From: Candidatus Kuenenia stuttgartensis | GTDB taxonomy: Bacteria > Gemmatimonadota > Gemmatimonadetes > Gemmatimonadales > Gemmatimonadaceae | Direction: 5' to 3' | Assembly: GCA_943330235.2 (NCBI GenBank) | Contig: CALQGY020000023.1 | Span: 1 to 37,806, forward strand | Length of the DNA stretch: 37,806 nucleotides | Shown here: positions 17,683 through 26,392 of the stretch, piece by piece | Position numbering within the stretch: the first letter of the stretch is position 1 | Layout of the letters: each line of letters starts with the position of its first letter | Position numbers and translations under genes: made by a program | Notes under the pieces: generated by a model | What the model was told of the DNA's origin: nothing | The model's input: only the letters and a program-made list of their open reading frames with translations | Databases searched by the model: none

Positions 17683-17714
17683 TCAACACAGAATCAACAC
17701 AGAGTCAACCGAAC
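17683..17714. repeat. 11-bp direct repeat across the tssG stop codon
   Basis: Three successive units of about 11 bases (tcaacacagaa, tcaacacagag, then the diverged tcaaccgaac) span the end of tssG; the second unit contains its stop codon on the minus strand. Copy-number change here would shift the 3' end of tssG by multiples of 11 bases. Confidence 0.6.
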
Positions 17715-18746
17715 ATCATCCAGATCACGTGCGCGCGGCTTCGCGCCGAGCCACGTGCCAAAACCAAGCGTCGGCGCGTGCGACGCACCAAGGGAAGCGG
17801 ACGACGCCTCCGTGCGCGACAACACCAACTGCGCCTCCACACCGACTTGATCGTCGGCGAACAGGCGGGCCAGCGCGCACAATCCTTCATGCTGCGCCCC
17901 GCCGGGGAGGAACGTGTCAAACTGCGCGCGCGTCAGCGGGCCAATGCGCAGACGCACAGACGCCAGCGCGTTGAATACGGCATCGCCGACCACGGCCATG
18001 CCCAGACGGCCATCGTCGTCATCCGCGCCCAGACACATCTGACCGCCGTGCCGTAGCGGCTGCCACTGCCCGACGAACTGCTCGACGCGCACCTGAACGG
18101 CGAAGTAGTCCGCGACCAACTGCGCGAGCGCTTCGGCCGGACGCGTGCGGATGGATAACAGCCCCGCGTAGTGCGCCAGTGAATCGATGGACACGCGGGA
18201 CCGCTGCTGCACGGCCGGCGTTCCAGCGCCCACCAGATCCAGGAGGTGCGAGCGCAGGCGGTCTTCCTGACCACGCTCGGCGGGCACCGTCGGCCGATGC
18301 CGTTCCCACGCGCGATAAAACAGCGACAGAGCGCGATGATGAAACAGATCCAGGAAGTCGAGAAACGCGGTGTCCTTGGCCCGCGTGCGCGCCGCGACAT
18401 GCGACGTATACACGTGCGGCAGCACACCCTGCGATCCGGTCAATCCCATAAACCGCACCGACATTTTCGCGGGCTCGGTGGCCCGCCCACGCGTCCCATC
18501 CGCCGCGGTGGTCTCAGCGGGCAAGGTCAGTTCGGCGATTTCCGAGGCGGGAAACGCCAACGACGGTGGGACCGACAGACGCACCACTTCACGCGCCGGA
18601 TCGTCCCAGCCGCCCACCGCCGCACGATCAGGATACAGTCGCGAGAGCAGGCGGATGGCCTGCACGAACTCGAAGCCGGTGCCCTCGCGTTCAAGCGCAG
18701 CACCCAGCTTCTTGCGGCGGCGAGCCTTGCGGAGCTCGTTCGTCAT
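17694..18746 (-). CDS. tssG: T6SS baseplate protein TssG
   Basis: I choose the ATG at 18746 (MTNELRKARRRKKLG) because it forms an ATGA overlap with the tssF stop; the frame is open 33 bases further up. At 350 residues it is the usual TssG length. Diagnostic stretches are EREGTGFEFVQAIRLLSRLYP near the N-terminus, VRLSVPPSLAFPASEIAEL, FMGLTGSQGVLPHVYT, FLDLFHHRALSLFYRAWERHRP and the C-terminal GTWLGAKPRA. TssG joins TssF and TssE in the baseplate wedge around the VgrG hub. The translational coupling with tssF is what one expects for wedge partners. The C-terminus ends unusually in Cys within a short repeated DNA stretch. Confidence 0.95.
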   Translation of the reverse strand: MTNELRKARRRKKLGAALEREGTGFEFVQAIRLLSRLYPDRAAVGGWDDPAREVVRLSVPPSLAFPASEIAELTLPAETTAADGTRGRATEPAKMSVRFMGLTGSQGVLPHVYTSHVAARTRAKDTAFLDFLDLFHHRALSLFYRAWERHRPTVPAERGQEDRLRSHLLDLVGAGTPAVQQRSRVSIDSLAHYAGLLSIRTRPAEALAQLVADYFAVQVRVEQFVGQWQPLRHGGQMCLGADDDDGRLGMAVVGDAVFNALASVRLRIGPLTRAQFDTFLPGGAQHEGLCALARLFADDQVGVEAQLVLSRTEASSASLGASHAPTLGFGTWLGAKPRARDLDDVRLTLC

Positions 18747-20587
18747 AGGAGCGAGCGCCAACCCGCGCGCGCGGGCCACTCCGCCACCACTCGGCGACGT
18801 TGGCGTGACCGCAGCGTCACCTTGGTGAAGCTGTTCATGGTGGCGTACAACGCAACGAAACGCTCAAGGACGCCGGCCATCAGGTACATGCCGCCGCCCG
18901 GAAACTGCTCCTCATCAAATTCCAGCGTGATGTGCCGGCCACGCGCGAACGCGATGCCGTGCTCCGACGTCACGCGCGAAAAGGCGGGCTCGCTCTTGAC
19001 GCCACTCAGACCGTCAATCTGCCGCTCAGCACTCAGCGCATTGCCGATGTTGTGCAGCCGCAAGAGTTCCCGCAGCGCATCGGGCGATTCATCGGTCAGC
19101 GACAGATGATTCAGCGACAGCGACGAGATGAGCCGCCACAAGAGCGTCTTGCCGAGCGCAGGATGAATGGCTTTGGTCGGATTGACGACGCACGAGATGC
19201 GCTGGATGGGCCCACCGCTCACGAGTTCGAAATCCCCGCGATCGTCCACACCGAACGGCAGTCGGCTTGGCAGGTCTCCGTTGAAGCACGTCACGTTGAG
19301 CGACAGCACATCCGCGTCGGGCGTCCGTAGTTCACCGGACAAATCGGTGAACGTGAGCGTCACTTCCGTGCCATGATCGGTCCGCCATGCGGCAGCACGC
19401 CGTGAGGTCTGCCAGAACACATCATCGCCCGCGCCGCTCACCGAATGGCGGTGCGAGTACAGCGGCGAGAGCTCCCGACTTTCGCGCGCTTCATGTTCCA
19501 CCAACTTCACACGATCCACGCTCCACACATCCACTTCCAGCCGACGCCGCGCATCCGCCACCACGAGATGCTCGTACGTCCGCTCCGTGAGCAGGATGGG
19601 CTCGGCGAGCATCTCGAACAGATTCACGGCTGGCACCGCGCTGGTGCGAAAGCTCTTCGCCGACAGTTCCAGTTCGAGCGCCTGCCGACGCTCGGCGCGT
19701 TCGAACGGGGCGATGAGAAAGCTCATCTCCACCCGATCGGTCGCCCCGAGTTTGCGCAGCGCGGCCCCGAATCCCTGCACGTCCACAAAGCGGAACTTCT
19801 CGGGGAACGTGAACAGCTCAAGCAGCAAATTGTATCCCGTGAACGCGCGCGTCGGATACGGCAGCATCTGTTCGTCGGGTCCGAATCCCACCGCTGTGAC
19901 CGCGCGCGGTGCGAGCAGAACGGGTGGGGCGGACGGACGATCCGGATTGCGCAGCACAATCGACGTCGCGTTGTTCAGCAGCAACTCGTACAGCGTATCG
20001 GCCACGCTCGCGTCACCCGCGAGATGCAGCCGCAATGCATCAATGGCGAGGTCCTGTAGGCGCACACCGTCGAACGCGCGCAACTCAAGACGGATGGCTC
20101 CCACGGCCTCGCGCCCCTGAGCCCCGGCGCCGGCGCGGTCGGGCGACGTCCAGGCGGCCGAGGTGACCGTGAGCGGCCAGAGCGTGGTGTCGTAGGCCGT
20201 GCGAAACGTGCACGGCACCCCGTTGACGGGACGCGAATGCAGCACGCTTCCGCGCGGCACAGCAAAGCCCTCGGGCAGACGCCCCTGCGCCGGATCGAGC
20301 GGCATGTCCACGATACACATGGACGGAATCGGACGGATCAGCTGCGGATGCAGCATCTCCAGCAACGTCTCGGAGATCTCAGGGAAGTCGTCATCGAGCC
20401 GTCGATGCACGCGCGCGGCGAGAAACGCAAACCCTTCGAGCAAACGCTCGACATGCGGATCCTCGACCTTGCTAGCCTCGAGCTGCAGACGCGACGCGAC
20501 CTTGGGATACTTTTGCGCAAACTCCGCGCCCAGCTTCCGCAGGTACGTGAGCTCGCGCTCGTAGTAGAGAAGGAGATCGTCCTGCAT
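18743..20587 (-). CDS. tssF: T6SS baseplate protein TssF
   Basis: 614 residues, typical for the family. The start LLLYYERELTYLRKLGAEFAQKYPKVASRLQLE and the following DPHVERLLEGFAFLAARVHRRLDDDFPEISETLLEMLHPQ are the clearest TssF signatures. Later PFGVDDRGDFELVSGGPI and LLRLHNIGN also fit, as does the C-terminal region FARGRHITLEFDEEQFPGGGMYLMAGVLERFVALY. TssF forms the main arms of the baseplate wedge. The start ATG overlaps the tssE stop by one base (TGATG) and the stop overlaps tssG (ATGA), so tssE-F-G are translationally coupled. Confidence 0.96.
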   Translation of the reverse strand: MQDDLLLYYERELTYLRKLGAEFAQKYPKVASRLQLEASKVEDPHVERLLEGFAFLAARVHRRLDDDFPEISETLLEMLHPQLIRPIPSMCIVDMPLDPAQGRLPEGFAVPRGSVLHSRPVNGVPCTFRTAYDTTLWPLTVTSAAWTSPDRAGAGAQGREAVGAIRLELRAFDGVRLQDLAIDALRLHLAGDASVADTLYELLLNNATSIVLRNPDRPSAPPVLLAPRAVTAVGFGPDEQMLPYPTRAFTGYNLLLELFTFPEKFRFVDVQGFGAALRKLGATDRVEMSFLIAPFERAERRQALELELSAKSFRTSAVPAVNLFEMLAEPILLTERTYEHLVVADARRRLEVDVWSVDRVKLVEHEARESRELSPLYSHRHSVSGAGDDVFWQTSRRAAAWRTDHGTEVTLTFTDLSGELRTPDADVLSLNVTCFNGDLPSRLPFGVDDRGDFELVSGGPIQRISCVVNPTKAIHPALGKTLLWRLISSLSLNHLSLTDESPDALRELLRLHNIGNALSAERQIDGLSGVKSEPAFSRVTSEHGIAFARGRHITLEFDEEQFPGGGMYLMAGVLERFVALYATMNSFTKVTLRSRQRRRVVAEWPARAGWRSLL

Positions 20588-21078
20588 CAGACGGCGCCGT
20601 TCAATTCGAAGGTCCCGCGCGAGACTTCCAGGACCGTGTCGAACACGACCTTTTCCGGACTCGGATCCATCAACAACGTGGCTTCGATGCTGAAGCGCAC
20701 TTGCTGCGCGTTGAGCTGCGACGCTTCCACGAGCACGACGCGAATGTTGGTGAGGCGTGGTTCGCAGCGCACGAGCGCATCACGCACGTCGTCGGTGAGT
20801 CGCTTGCGCCCCTCCGTCGTACCGACCGGAATGCCGGTGCTGTCCCCGATGCCGTATTCGTGCACCGAGCGGCGCACTTCCACGCACCCCGCCGGGACGG
20901 GCACAATGGCTCGGCGTGTATTGAGCAGCGCTTCCACATCGCGTTGCACCGCGCGGCGATAGACCAGCGCGGACTCCGCAGGTGACGTATGCCGATCGGC
21001 AGGCTCGCGCGGCGCCTCGTCGGTCAGACGATCGAAGAGCGACGGGCGAACCGCGCGATCAAGCTCCGTGCGCGCCAT
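20587..21078 (-). CDS. tssE: T6SS baseplate gp25-like protein TssE
   Basis: 163 residues. The N-terminus PSLFDRLTDEAP is the typical TssE start. Further on come the conserved VQRDVEALLNTRR, the gp25-like SVHEYGIGD, and the C-terminal LTDDVRDALVRCEPRLTNIRVVLVEA...VRFSIEATLLMDP. The R-D-x-x-x-L-L-N-T-R string near residue 46 corresponds to the conserved EFR-type helix of gp25 proteins. It is the baseplate subunit at the sheath interface. It lies 9 bases after tssA and is coupled by a one-base overlap to tssF. Confidence 0.95.
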   Translation of the reverse strand: MARTELDRAVRPSLFDRLTDEAPREPADRHTSPAESALVYRRAVQRDVEALLNTRRAIVPVPAGCVEVRRSVHEYGIGDSTGIPVGTTEGRKRLTDDVRDALVRCEPRLTNIRVVLVEASQLNAQQVRFSIEATLLMDPSPEKVVFDTVLEVSRGTFELNGAV

Positions 21079-21087
21079 CAGCGCCGG

Positions 21088-22959
21088 TTACCGGGACTGC
21101 AGCGCAATGGCCTGCAGCGGATCAAGACGACAGACGCGCAGGTACAACTCGTAGCGCGCGCTTTCATCGCCGCCGGTGCGATCGATCACTCGGCACATGA
21201 GCGCCATGGGCTGCGCGACCACCGGCCCCGATTCCCACTGGTCGAGCCCCTTCTCGTCGATGGTCTCGATGAGCTTCTGCAAGATGGGCGTGGCCACCGC
21301 GTCGAGCCCCGCCTCCACCATCACGTACGCGATTTGCGTCTGGCGCACGAACCGCCCGCGCGGCGACTGCTCGCGTGCGAGATCGGCCATCAGGAGTTCG
21401 ATGGCACGATTGGGGCGACCGAGCGCCAGTTCGCTGCGCGCCACATCGAAGGTGTCGCGTCCACGGGTTGGCGCGGCGCGGCGCACGGCCCGCGTGCGCG
21501 TAAACCCACCTTGATGCGCGGAGGACGCGTCGTCTTCCAGCGCTTCGGCCAGCACGTCGCTGCCGTCGCCAACGTCGCTGTCGGCGGCACCGTCGTCGGC
21601 CGGCTCGTGCGGGGCATCGGACTCGTCGGGCGCGGGATTGAGCCCTTCGCTCTCCAACCACGCGCGGGTTTCTTCGTTGGCCGAGGGCGTATCATCCATG
21701 AGCGTCATCCGGGTGAGCTGCGGCAACGCGCGCAGCAGGGCGCGCAATTCACTACGAATGGCCGCCGCGATCGCGTCGTGGCCGGTGCCCAGCTGGGCGC
21801 AGGCGGTCAGGACATACCGCTGCAAGTCCAGCCAGCCGCGACCGGGGGCGGTGGCCATCAGCACTTCGGCGTTCTCCAGCAGCTCGGCCCACTTGCCGTC
21901 GAGCAACAGCGTCTTGAGCTTGGCGCGCGTGACCGTGGGCGGCGCTTCGAGCAACTTGGGATCCAGCTCCGGCGCCTGCGCGCGGAGCTCGCCCCAACGG
22001 AACCCACGCACCAGCAAATACGGCGCGGGGCTGCCGGCATCCTGCTGACGCAACCACCGCGCAATCACGCCGATGCGCTGCGCGGCATCGGCCCGGTTAC
22101 TGGGCTCCGTCGTCATGGGGGCTCCATCGTCTACGCCAGTCGCGGCGACGGCGTCGGCGATGTCCGCTTCCGCTTCGATCGGATCCGGATCCAGCTCCAA
22201 CTTGCGGGTCACCTGTCCAGCCAGAAACCGGCGGATGTCGTCCAGTTCCTTGCGCACGCCGTTGAACGCGGGGGCCTCGCGACCGAAGCGTTCGTCAGAC
22301 ACTTTTTCCAGCGCCGCCAGCGACGCGATGGCAAGATCGACATCGCCCAACACCGCGCGCACCGCGACCTTGGTCATCGCCTCCAGCGCGGCGTCAATCG
22401 ACTCGGGGCTGGGCTTCCCCTGTGCCAACGCCTCGGTGCGGGCGTCGCCCTTGGTGTAGTCGGCCTCCACCTCCGCGTCGGTGGGCATGGTGCGCGACAG
22501 CGCAAAACGCAGCATGGAGACGCCGCTGTTCCCCCACGGGATCATACGCGTGGGGATGCCGAGCTTGGCGCCGATGAACTCCAGCGGGCCCATGCGCAGC
22601 TCGAGATCGTCGTCCTCGGGGAGCGGATGCACGGTGTCCCAGAACTGCTGTAACGTGGCCGCGATGGCCTCGAAGCCGGTGGCCATGCCGCCAAAGCCCT
22701 GCTTGTTCAGCAGCCCTTCGGTGAGCCACACGAGCAACTGGAGGTCCTTCGTTTCCTTGGACAGCAGATCCGTGCAGCCGGCGACGACCGCGCCCCAATC
22801 GGCCAGCTTGCGGTTGGTGACACCGGGGAGATCCAGCTCTTCGCGGCGCGCCTCTTTGATCGCGTCGACGCGCGGATCGTAGCGGAGATCGCGGCCCGAG
22901 GGCGCGTCTCCAGCGATCGGCTGCAGGAGCCGCGCAACAAGTTCGGTATTGACTGGCAT
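21088..22959 (-). CDS. tssA: T6SS priming and capping protein TssA
   Basis: 623 residues. The N-terminal ImpA domain begins with the classic LLQPIAGDAPSGRDLRYDP and continues with WGAVVAGCTDLLSKETKDLQLLVWLTEGLLNKQGFGGM and FWDTVHPLPEDDD. Residues about 200-430 are helical. An acidic linker (about 445-477) separates them from a C-terminal TPR-like region (FDVARSELALGRPNRAIELLMADLA..., 504-620). TssA primes polymerisation of tube and sheath and in several classes stays at the distal end. At 623 residues this is longer than the short TssA forms. It follows tagJ after a gap of 85 bases that contains a hairpin, and is followed 9 bases later by tssE. Confidence 0.93.
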   Translation of the reverse strand: MPVNTELVARLLQPIAGDAPSGRDLRYDPRVDAIKEARREELDLPGVTNRKLADWGAVVAGCTDLLSKETKDLQLLVWLTEGLLNKQGFGGMATGFEAIAATLQQFWDTVHPLPEDDDLELRMGPLEFIGAKLGIPTRMIPWGNSGVSMLRFALSRTMPTDAEVEADYTKGDARTEALAQGKPSPESIDAALEAMTKVAVRAVLGDVDLAIASLAALEKVSDERFGREAPAFNGVRKELDDIRRFLAGQVTRKLELDPDPIEAEADIADAVAATGVDDGAPMTTEPSNRADAAQRIGVIARWLRQQDAGSPAPYLLVRGFRWGELRAQAPELDPKLLEAPPTVTRAKLKTLLLDGKWAELLENAEVLMATAPGRGWLDLQRYVLTACAQLGTGHDAIAAAIRSELRALLRALPQLTRMTLMDDTPSANEETRAWLESEGLNPAPDESDAPHEPADDGAADSDVGDGSDVLAEALEDDASSAHQGGFTRTRAVRRAAPTRGRDTFDVARSELALGRPNRAIELLMADLAREQSPRGRFVRQTQIAYVMVEAGLDAVATPILQKLIETIDEKGLDQWESGPVVAQPMALMCRVIDRTGGDESARYELYLRVCRLDPLQAIALQSR

Positions 22960-23012
22960 AAAGACGATCCGCTGACGAAACGAGGGAGAGTCCGCTGAAG
23001 CAGTGCCGACAA

Positions 23013-23039
23013 CGCCACCGCCCGGATCGGACGGTGGCG
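23013..23039 (-). terminator. Intra-operon hairpin between tagJ and tssA
   Basis: An 8-bp perfect stem (23013-23020 and 23032-23039) has an inner CCG/CGG pairing that leaves a tight loop. It lies 5 bases after the tagJ stop and about 50 bases before the tssA start on the minus strand. It may partly terminate or process the operon transcript, making tssA and later genes less expressed than tssB-C-hcp-tagJ. This role is inferred from structure and position. Confidence 0.5.
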
Positions 23040-23044
23040 TGGAT

Positions 23045-23749
23045 TTACTCTGCGGTCAGCAGTAACTGGCGTATTTCAAGCACGGGGACGTCGCGGCCAT
23101 CGATGCGCCACACCTTCTGGCCGACGGGCGCGAAGTCACCGTCGGGCAACTCTTCCCAATCGGTGGCGCGACCGAGCCGGAGCTCGGTATCGCTGCTGCG
23201 CCACGCGGACGGCGAGAGCGCCGGAATCAGCACTTCCCCAAGATCCATGTGGCGAATGGCCTCGGTCGTCAGCACGCGCGCGGGAATCCAGCGGAGGTCG
23301 CGCAGTCGCGCCGGCGGTTCGATACTGATCGACGCCAAATGGGCAAACGGAATCCAGAGATAGCGTCCACCGGCACTGACTTCGACACGGGCACCGATCC
23401 GCGGATCGGCGTCTTCGATGGTGGTAAACGGCACGCCGTTGCAGCTCCCGCCACGCACCACGGGTGCCGGATCCTTGGGGTAGTCGCCCACGCTAAACAT
23501 GTGCTCACGCACCCGTTCGGCGACGATGGCCGCGCGGTACACGGCGGCCCCCGCCTCAGCCATCGCGCCATCGCGCGCGAGGGCGTCCAGCTGCTTCTCC
23601 GCGCGGTCATACTGCCCGGCGAAGGCGAGTAACTCAAACAAAAACGAACGCCGCTGAGTGTCGGTCGGATGACTCCGAAGCTCGACACCCAGCGTTTCGA
23701 TGGCCGCGTCCAGCCGACCCTCCGAAAACAGCTCCTTGGCGGTTGGCAT
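23045..23749 (-). CDS. tagJ: T6SS accessory protein TagJ/ImpE
   Basis: 234 residues of the ImpE/SciE/TagJ family. The N-terminal half is helical and TPR-like (AKELFSEGRLDAAIETLGVELRSHPTD, RRSFLFELLAFAGQYDRAEKQLDAL). The C-terminal half is a beta-rich domain with the family strings LWIPFAHLASISIEPPARLRDLRWIPAR and GEVLIPALSP...SDTELRLGRATDWEEL. In P. aeruginosa H1-T6SS, TagJ binds the sheath protein TssB and ClpV; it is an accessory part found in only a subset of T6SSs. Here it sits next to hcp, with a 15-base gap. The gene has no signal peptide, consistent with a cytoplasmic role. Confidence 0.93.
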   Translation of the reverse strand: MPTAKELFSEGRLDAAIETLGVELRSHPTDTQRRSFLFELLAFAGQYDRAEKQLDALARDGAMAEAGAAVYRAAIVAERVREHMFSVGDYPKDPAPVVRGGSCNGVPFTTIEDADPRIGARVEVSAGGRYLWIPFAHLASISIEPPARLRDLRWIPARVLTTEAIRHMDLGEVLIPALSPSAWRSSDTELRLGRATDWEELPDGDFAPVGQKVWRIDGRDVPVLEIRQLLLTAE

Positions 23750-23764
23750 GGACGGGGGCTCGAC

Positions 23765-24250
23765 TTACGCGTTCTTGATGATGTCCCAGCTCGCCTGTCC
23801 AGCCACGGACAGTGCACCCTTCGCATCCTGCTTGAAGTACTCCATCGCGACCTTGCCGAAGGCGAAGCTCAGATTTTCCGAGGGCCGGTCTTCGCCCGTG
23901 CTGGTGCCCGACGAGTACGACGAGATGATGACGTCCGTGAAGGTGTACTTCAGGAAGTCGCCGAGCTTGCCGTCGCCGGTGGCTTTCCGCACGGTGAGCA
24001 GCGCGCTCTTGATGTGCTTGCCGTTGCAGACATGCTGGAACAGCGCCGCGGTGGACGCGTCCGTGTACTTCGTGAGCGAGATGTCCTGAATGCTCACGCG
24101 CCCCGCCGTCGCACCGCCCGCGCCGCTGTGGAAGCCGCCACCGTTGGAAGCGCCCCAGCTCCACGCCAGCACTTCGATGGACTTGGCGTGCTTGTCATCG
24201 GTGCTCTCACCATCAATCCCGTCGATCTTCAGGAAGATATCCAGCGACAT
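23765..24250 (-). CDS. hcp: T6SS tube protein Hcp (TssD)
   Basis: 161 residues, exactly Hcp-sized. It begins MSLDIFLKIDGIDGES and continues IEVLAWSWGAS...AGRVSIQDISLTKYTDASTAALFQHVCNGKHIKSALLTVRKA, and ends with an AFGKVAMEYFKQ strand, all typical. Hexameric rings of Hcp stack to form the expelled inner tube. An aggaaa-type Shine-Dalgarno lies just before the ATG on the minus strand. An 11-bp hairpin in the tssC-hcp gap may set its own expression level, which makes sense because Hcp is consumed in bulk. Confidence 0.96.
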   Translation of the reverse strand: MSLDIFLKIDGIDGESTDDKHAKSIEVLAWSWGASNGGGFHSGAGGATAGRVSIQDISLTKYTDASTAALFQHVCNGKHIKSALLTVRKATGDGKLGDFLKYTFTDVIISSYSSGTSTGEDRPSENLSFAFGKVAMEYFKQDAKGALSVAGQASWDIIKNA

Positions 24251-24279
24251 AGTCGTTTCCTCACGAGCTTCGGTTCAAT

Positions 24280-24307
24280 CGCATCCCGGCGGAAGTGCCG
24301 GGATGCG
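24280..24307 (-). terminator. Perfect intra-operon hairpin between tssC and hcp
   Basis: A perfect 11-bp stem (24280-24290 and 24297-24307) with a 6-base loop lies between the tssC stop (24337) and the hcp start (24250). There is no U-tract. It could be an attenuator, an RNase-processing site or a 5' stabiliser for the hcp message; sequence alone does not decide. Confidence 0.5.
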
Positions 24308-24336
24308 TGTTACAGCGTGCTTCGACCTACCGAGAC

Positions 24337-25815
24337 TCAGGACGCGGCGGCGGGCAAATCCGCCACGAGCCGCATCGCGATACCGATTTCATCCAACTGG
24401 TAGTGCGGACGCATGAACGCCACGGCCCGATACGCGCCGGGCTTGCCGGGCACTTCCACCACGTCGATCCGTGCTTCCGACAACGGCTTGGAGGCCTTCA
24501 CCGCCGCCGGTGCGTTCTCGAGTGCGATGTAATTCTGGATCCAGCGGTTCAGGAAAATCTCCACATCAGCACGCGTGGCGTAGCCGCCGATCTTGTCGCG
24601 CATCATCACCTTGAGGTAATGCGCGAAGCGCGACGTGGAGAAGATGTACGGGAGTTGCGCCGAGAGCCGCGCGCTGGAGTTGGCCTTCGGATCGTCGTAC
24701 ACCTTGGGCTTCTGCGCCGACTGCACCGAGAAGAACGCCGCCTTGTCCGTGCCCTTCTGGTGCACGAGCGGCACAAAGCCCAGGTCGGCCAGTTCTTTTT
24801 CGCGACGGTCGGTGATCTGCACTTCGGTGGGGCACTTCATGGCGATCTCGCCCGACTCAGTGCGGAAGTTGTGCACCGGCAATCCTTCCACCAATCCACC
24901 GCTTTCCACGCCGCGAATGGAGGCCGTCCAGCCGTAGAACGCGAAGGCCTTGTTCACGTTGGCCGCGAGGGCGTACGCCGCATTGCCCCAGCAGTAGTCA
25001 TCGTGATTGGTGCCATCCACGCGCTCTTCGTAGTTGAACGCCTCGACGGGCACGGTGGTGCTGCCGTAGGGCTCGCGCATGAGAATGCGCGGCGCGCTCA
25101 GCGTCACGTAGCGCGAATCTTCGCTGCCGCGGAACGACTTCCACTTCGCATACTCGGTGCTGTCGAAAATCTTGGCCAGGTCGCGCGGCGTGTCGAGATC
25201 AGCCCAGCTGTCGAGATTGAGCATCTCGTGCGACGCGGCCGTCATGAACGGGGCGTGCGCGGCCGCGGCGACGTTGGAAATCTTCTCCAGCAGCTCGATG
25301 TCCTGACCGCTCTTGTCGAAGTAGTAGTCGCCCACGAGCGCGCCAAAGGGCGTGCCGCCGAAGACGCCGTACTCTTCTTCGTAGACCTTTTTGAACAGGG
25401 CGCTCTGATCGAACTCCGGCGCGCGCTGCAAGTCGCGCAGCAGGTCTTTCTTGGAGACGTTGAGCACTTTGATCTTGAGCATCGTGCCCGTCTCGCTCTG
25501 GTTCAGCAGATACTTGAGGCCGCGCCACGACCCTTCAAGCTTCTGGAACTCCGGGTGGTGCATGATCTCGTTGATCTGCAGCGAGAGCAGGTGATCGATC
25601 TGCGCGATACGCGCATTGATCATCGTCTCCGTGTCACGATTCACGGTGATCGCCCCTTCGAGCACCTCAGAGACGAAACGGCGCAGGAGATCTTTCCCCT
25701 TCCCCTTCGACTCGGCATCCTTGCCCATCTTGCCCTGCTCGACGATCTGGTCGAGCAGCGACAGATCGGCATCCATCGTCACGGCCTGTGCCGCGGCCTG
25801 TTGCGCTTCAGCCAT
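24337..25815 (-). CDS. tssC: T6SS contractile sheath large subunit TssC
   Basis: 492 residues. It has the family signatures INEIMHHPEFQKLEGSWRGLKYLL, FGALVGDYYF, APRILMREPYG, YCWGNAAYALAANVNKAFAFYGW and GLPVHNF, plus the C-terminal SRFAHYLKVMMRDKIGGYATRADVEIFLNRWIQNY. TssC pairs with TssB to form the sheath that contracts around the Hcp tube. It follows tssB with only 2 bases between stop and start, so the two subunits are likely made in fixed ratio. Confidence 0.97.
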   Translation of the reverse strand: MAEAQQAAAQAVTMDADLSLLDQIVEQGKMGKDAESKGKGKDLLRRFVSEVLEGAITVNRDTETMINARIAQIDHLLSLQINEIMHHPEFQKLEGSWRGLKYLLNQSETGTMLKIKVLNVSKKDLLRDLQRAPEFDQSALFKKVYEEEYGVFGGTPFGALVGDYYFDKSGQDIELLEKISNVAAAAHAPFMTAASHEMLNLDSWADLDTPRDLAKIFDSTEYAKWKSFRGSEDSRYVTLSAPRILMREPYGSTTVPVEAFNYEERVDGTNHDDYCWGNAAYALAANVNKAFAFYGWTASIRGVESGGLVEGLPVHNFRTESGEIAMKCPTEVQITDRREKELADLGFVPLVHQKGTDKAAFFSVQSAQKPKVYDDPKANSSARLSAQLPYIFSTSRFAHYLKVMMRDKIGGYATRADVEIFLNRWIQNYIALENAPAAVKASKPLSEARIDVVEVPGKPGAYRAVAFMRPHYQLDEIGIAMRLVADLPAAAS

Positions 25816-25817
25816 GG

Positions 25818-26324
25818 TCAGCTCTCCAGGCCAAGTTCGGCCTTGAGCTTCGCCATCTTGTCGGCGTCGCCCAGCGTGGCCTGCAAGACTTCGTCCAGCT
25901 TCTCGTTGGTCTGCAAATTGGCGCGCAAGTTCGCGAGCTCACTGCGCAGCTCGAGCAGCTCGCGCAACGGCTTCACCTGCTTGGCCACCGCGTCGGGGGA
26001 GAAATCATCCATGCTGCGGAAGTCGAGCTCAACCGCCAACTTCGGCGCGTCGGCGTCTTCGCTCAGCTTGTTCTCCACCGTGAACTGCAGGCGCGGCTTC
26101 ATGCTGGCCAGCGTGTCGTCGAAATTGTCCGGCGTGATTTCGGCGAACTTGCGGTCCTTCAAGCGCGGGAGCGGCTCGGCAGGGTTGCCGCTGAAATCAC
26201 CCATGACGCCCATCAGGAACGGCAGCTCCTTCATCTCGATGGCGCCGCCCGTCTCGACTTCGTACGAAATCTGAATGCGCGGGGGACGGACGCGCTCCAG
26301 CTTCTTCTGGGTACTGTCAGCCAT
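25818..26324 (-). CDS. tssB: T6SS contractile sheath small subunit TssB
   Basis: 168 residues. It has the classic TssB strings RPPRIQISYEVETGGAIEMKELPFLMGVMGDFSG, KDRKFAEITPDNFDDTLASMKPRL, LDFRSMDDFSPDAVAKQVKPLRELLELRSELANL and a C-terminal helix. It is the first gene of the minus-strand T6SS unit. A GGAG sequence lies about 7 bases before the ATG, and a TTGACA-based promoter candidate is about 70-100 bases upstream. Confidence 0.97.
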   Translation of the reverse strand: MADSTQKKLERVRPPRIQISYEVETGGAIEMKELPFLMGVMGDFSGNPAEPLPRLKDRKFAEITPDNFDDTLASMKPRLQFTVENKLSEDADAPKLAVELDFRSMDDFSPDAVAKQVKPLRELLELRSELANLRANLQTNEKLDEVLQATLGDADKMAKLKAELGLES

Positions 26325-26392
26325 TCGAATTCTCCGACGCCATGGGCCTGAGGAGGATGTGTAGACGATCGCAGTGCAGTGCGTAGCGTCGT

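Noticed and set aside
20989-22653. 554-residue plus-strand frame opposite tssA
   Set aside because: No motifs, Arg/Gly-rich composition, fully antisense to a clear TssA.
24295-26274. 659-residue plus-strand frame opposite tssC and tssB
   Set aside because: Antisense to two strongly conserved sheath genes; no recognisable domain.
26351-26356. Perfect AGGAGG followed by ATG on the plus strand
   Set aside because: The frame after this ATG stops after nine codons and encodes nothing recognisable; it lies in the tssB-tssK1 control region.
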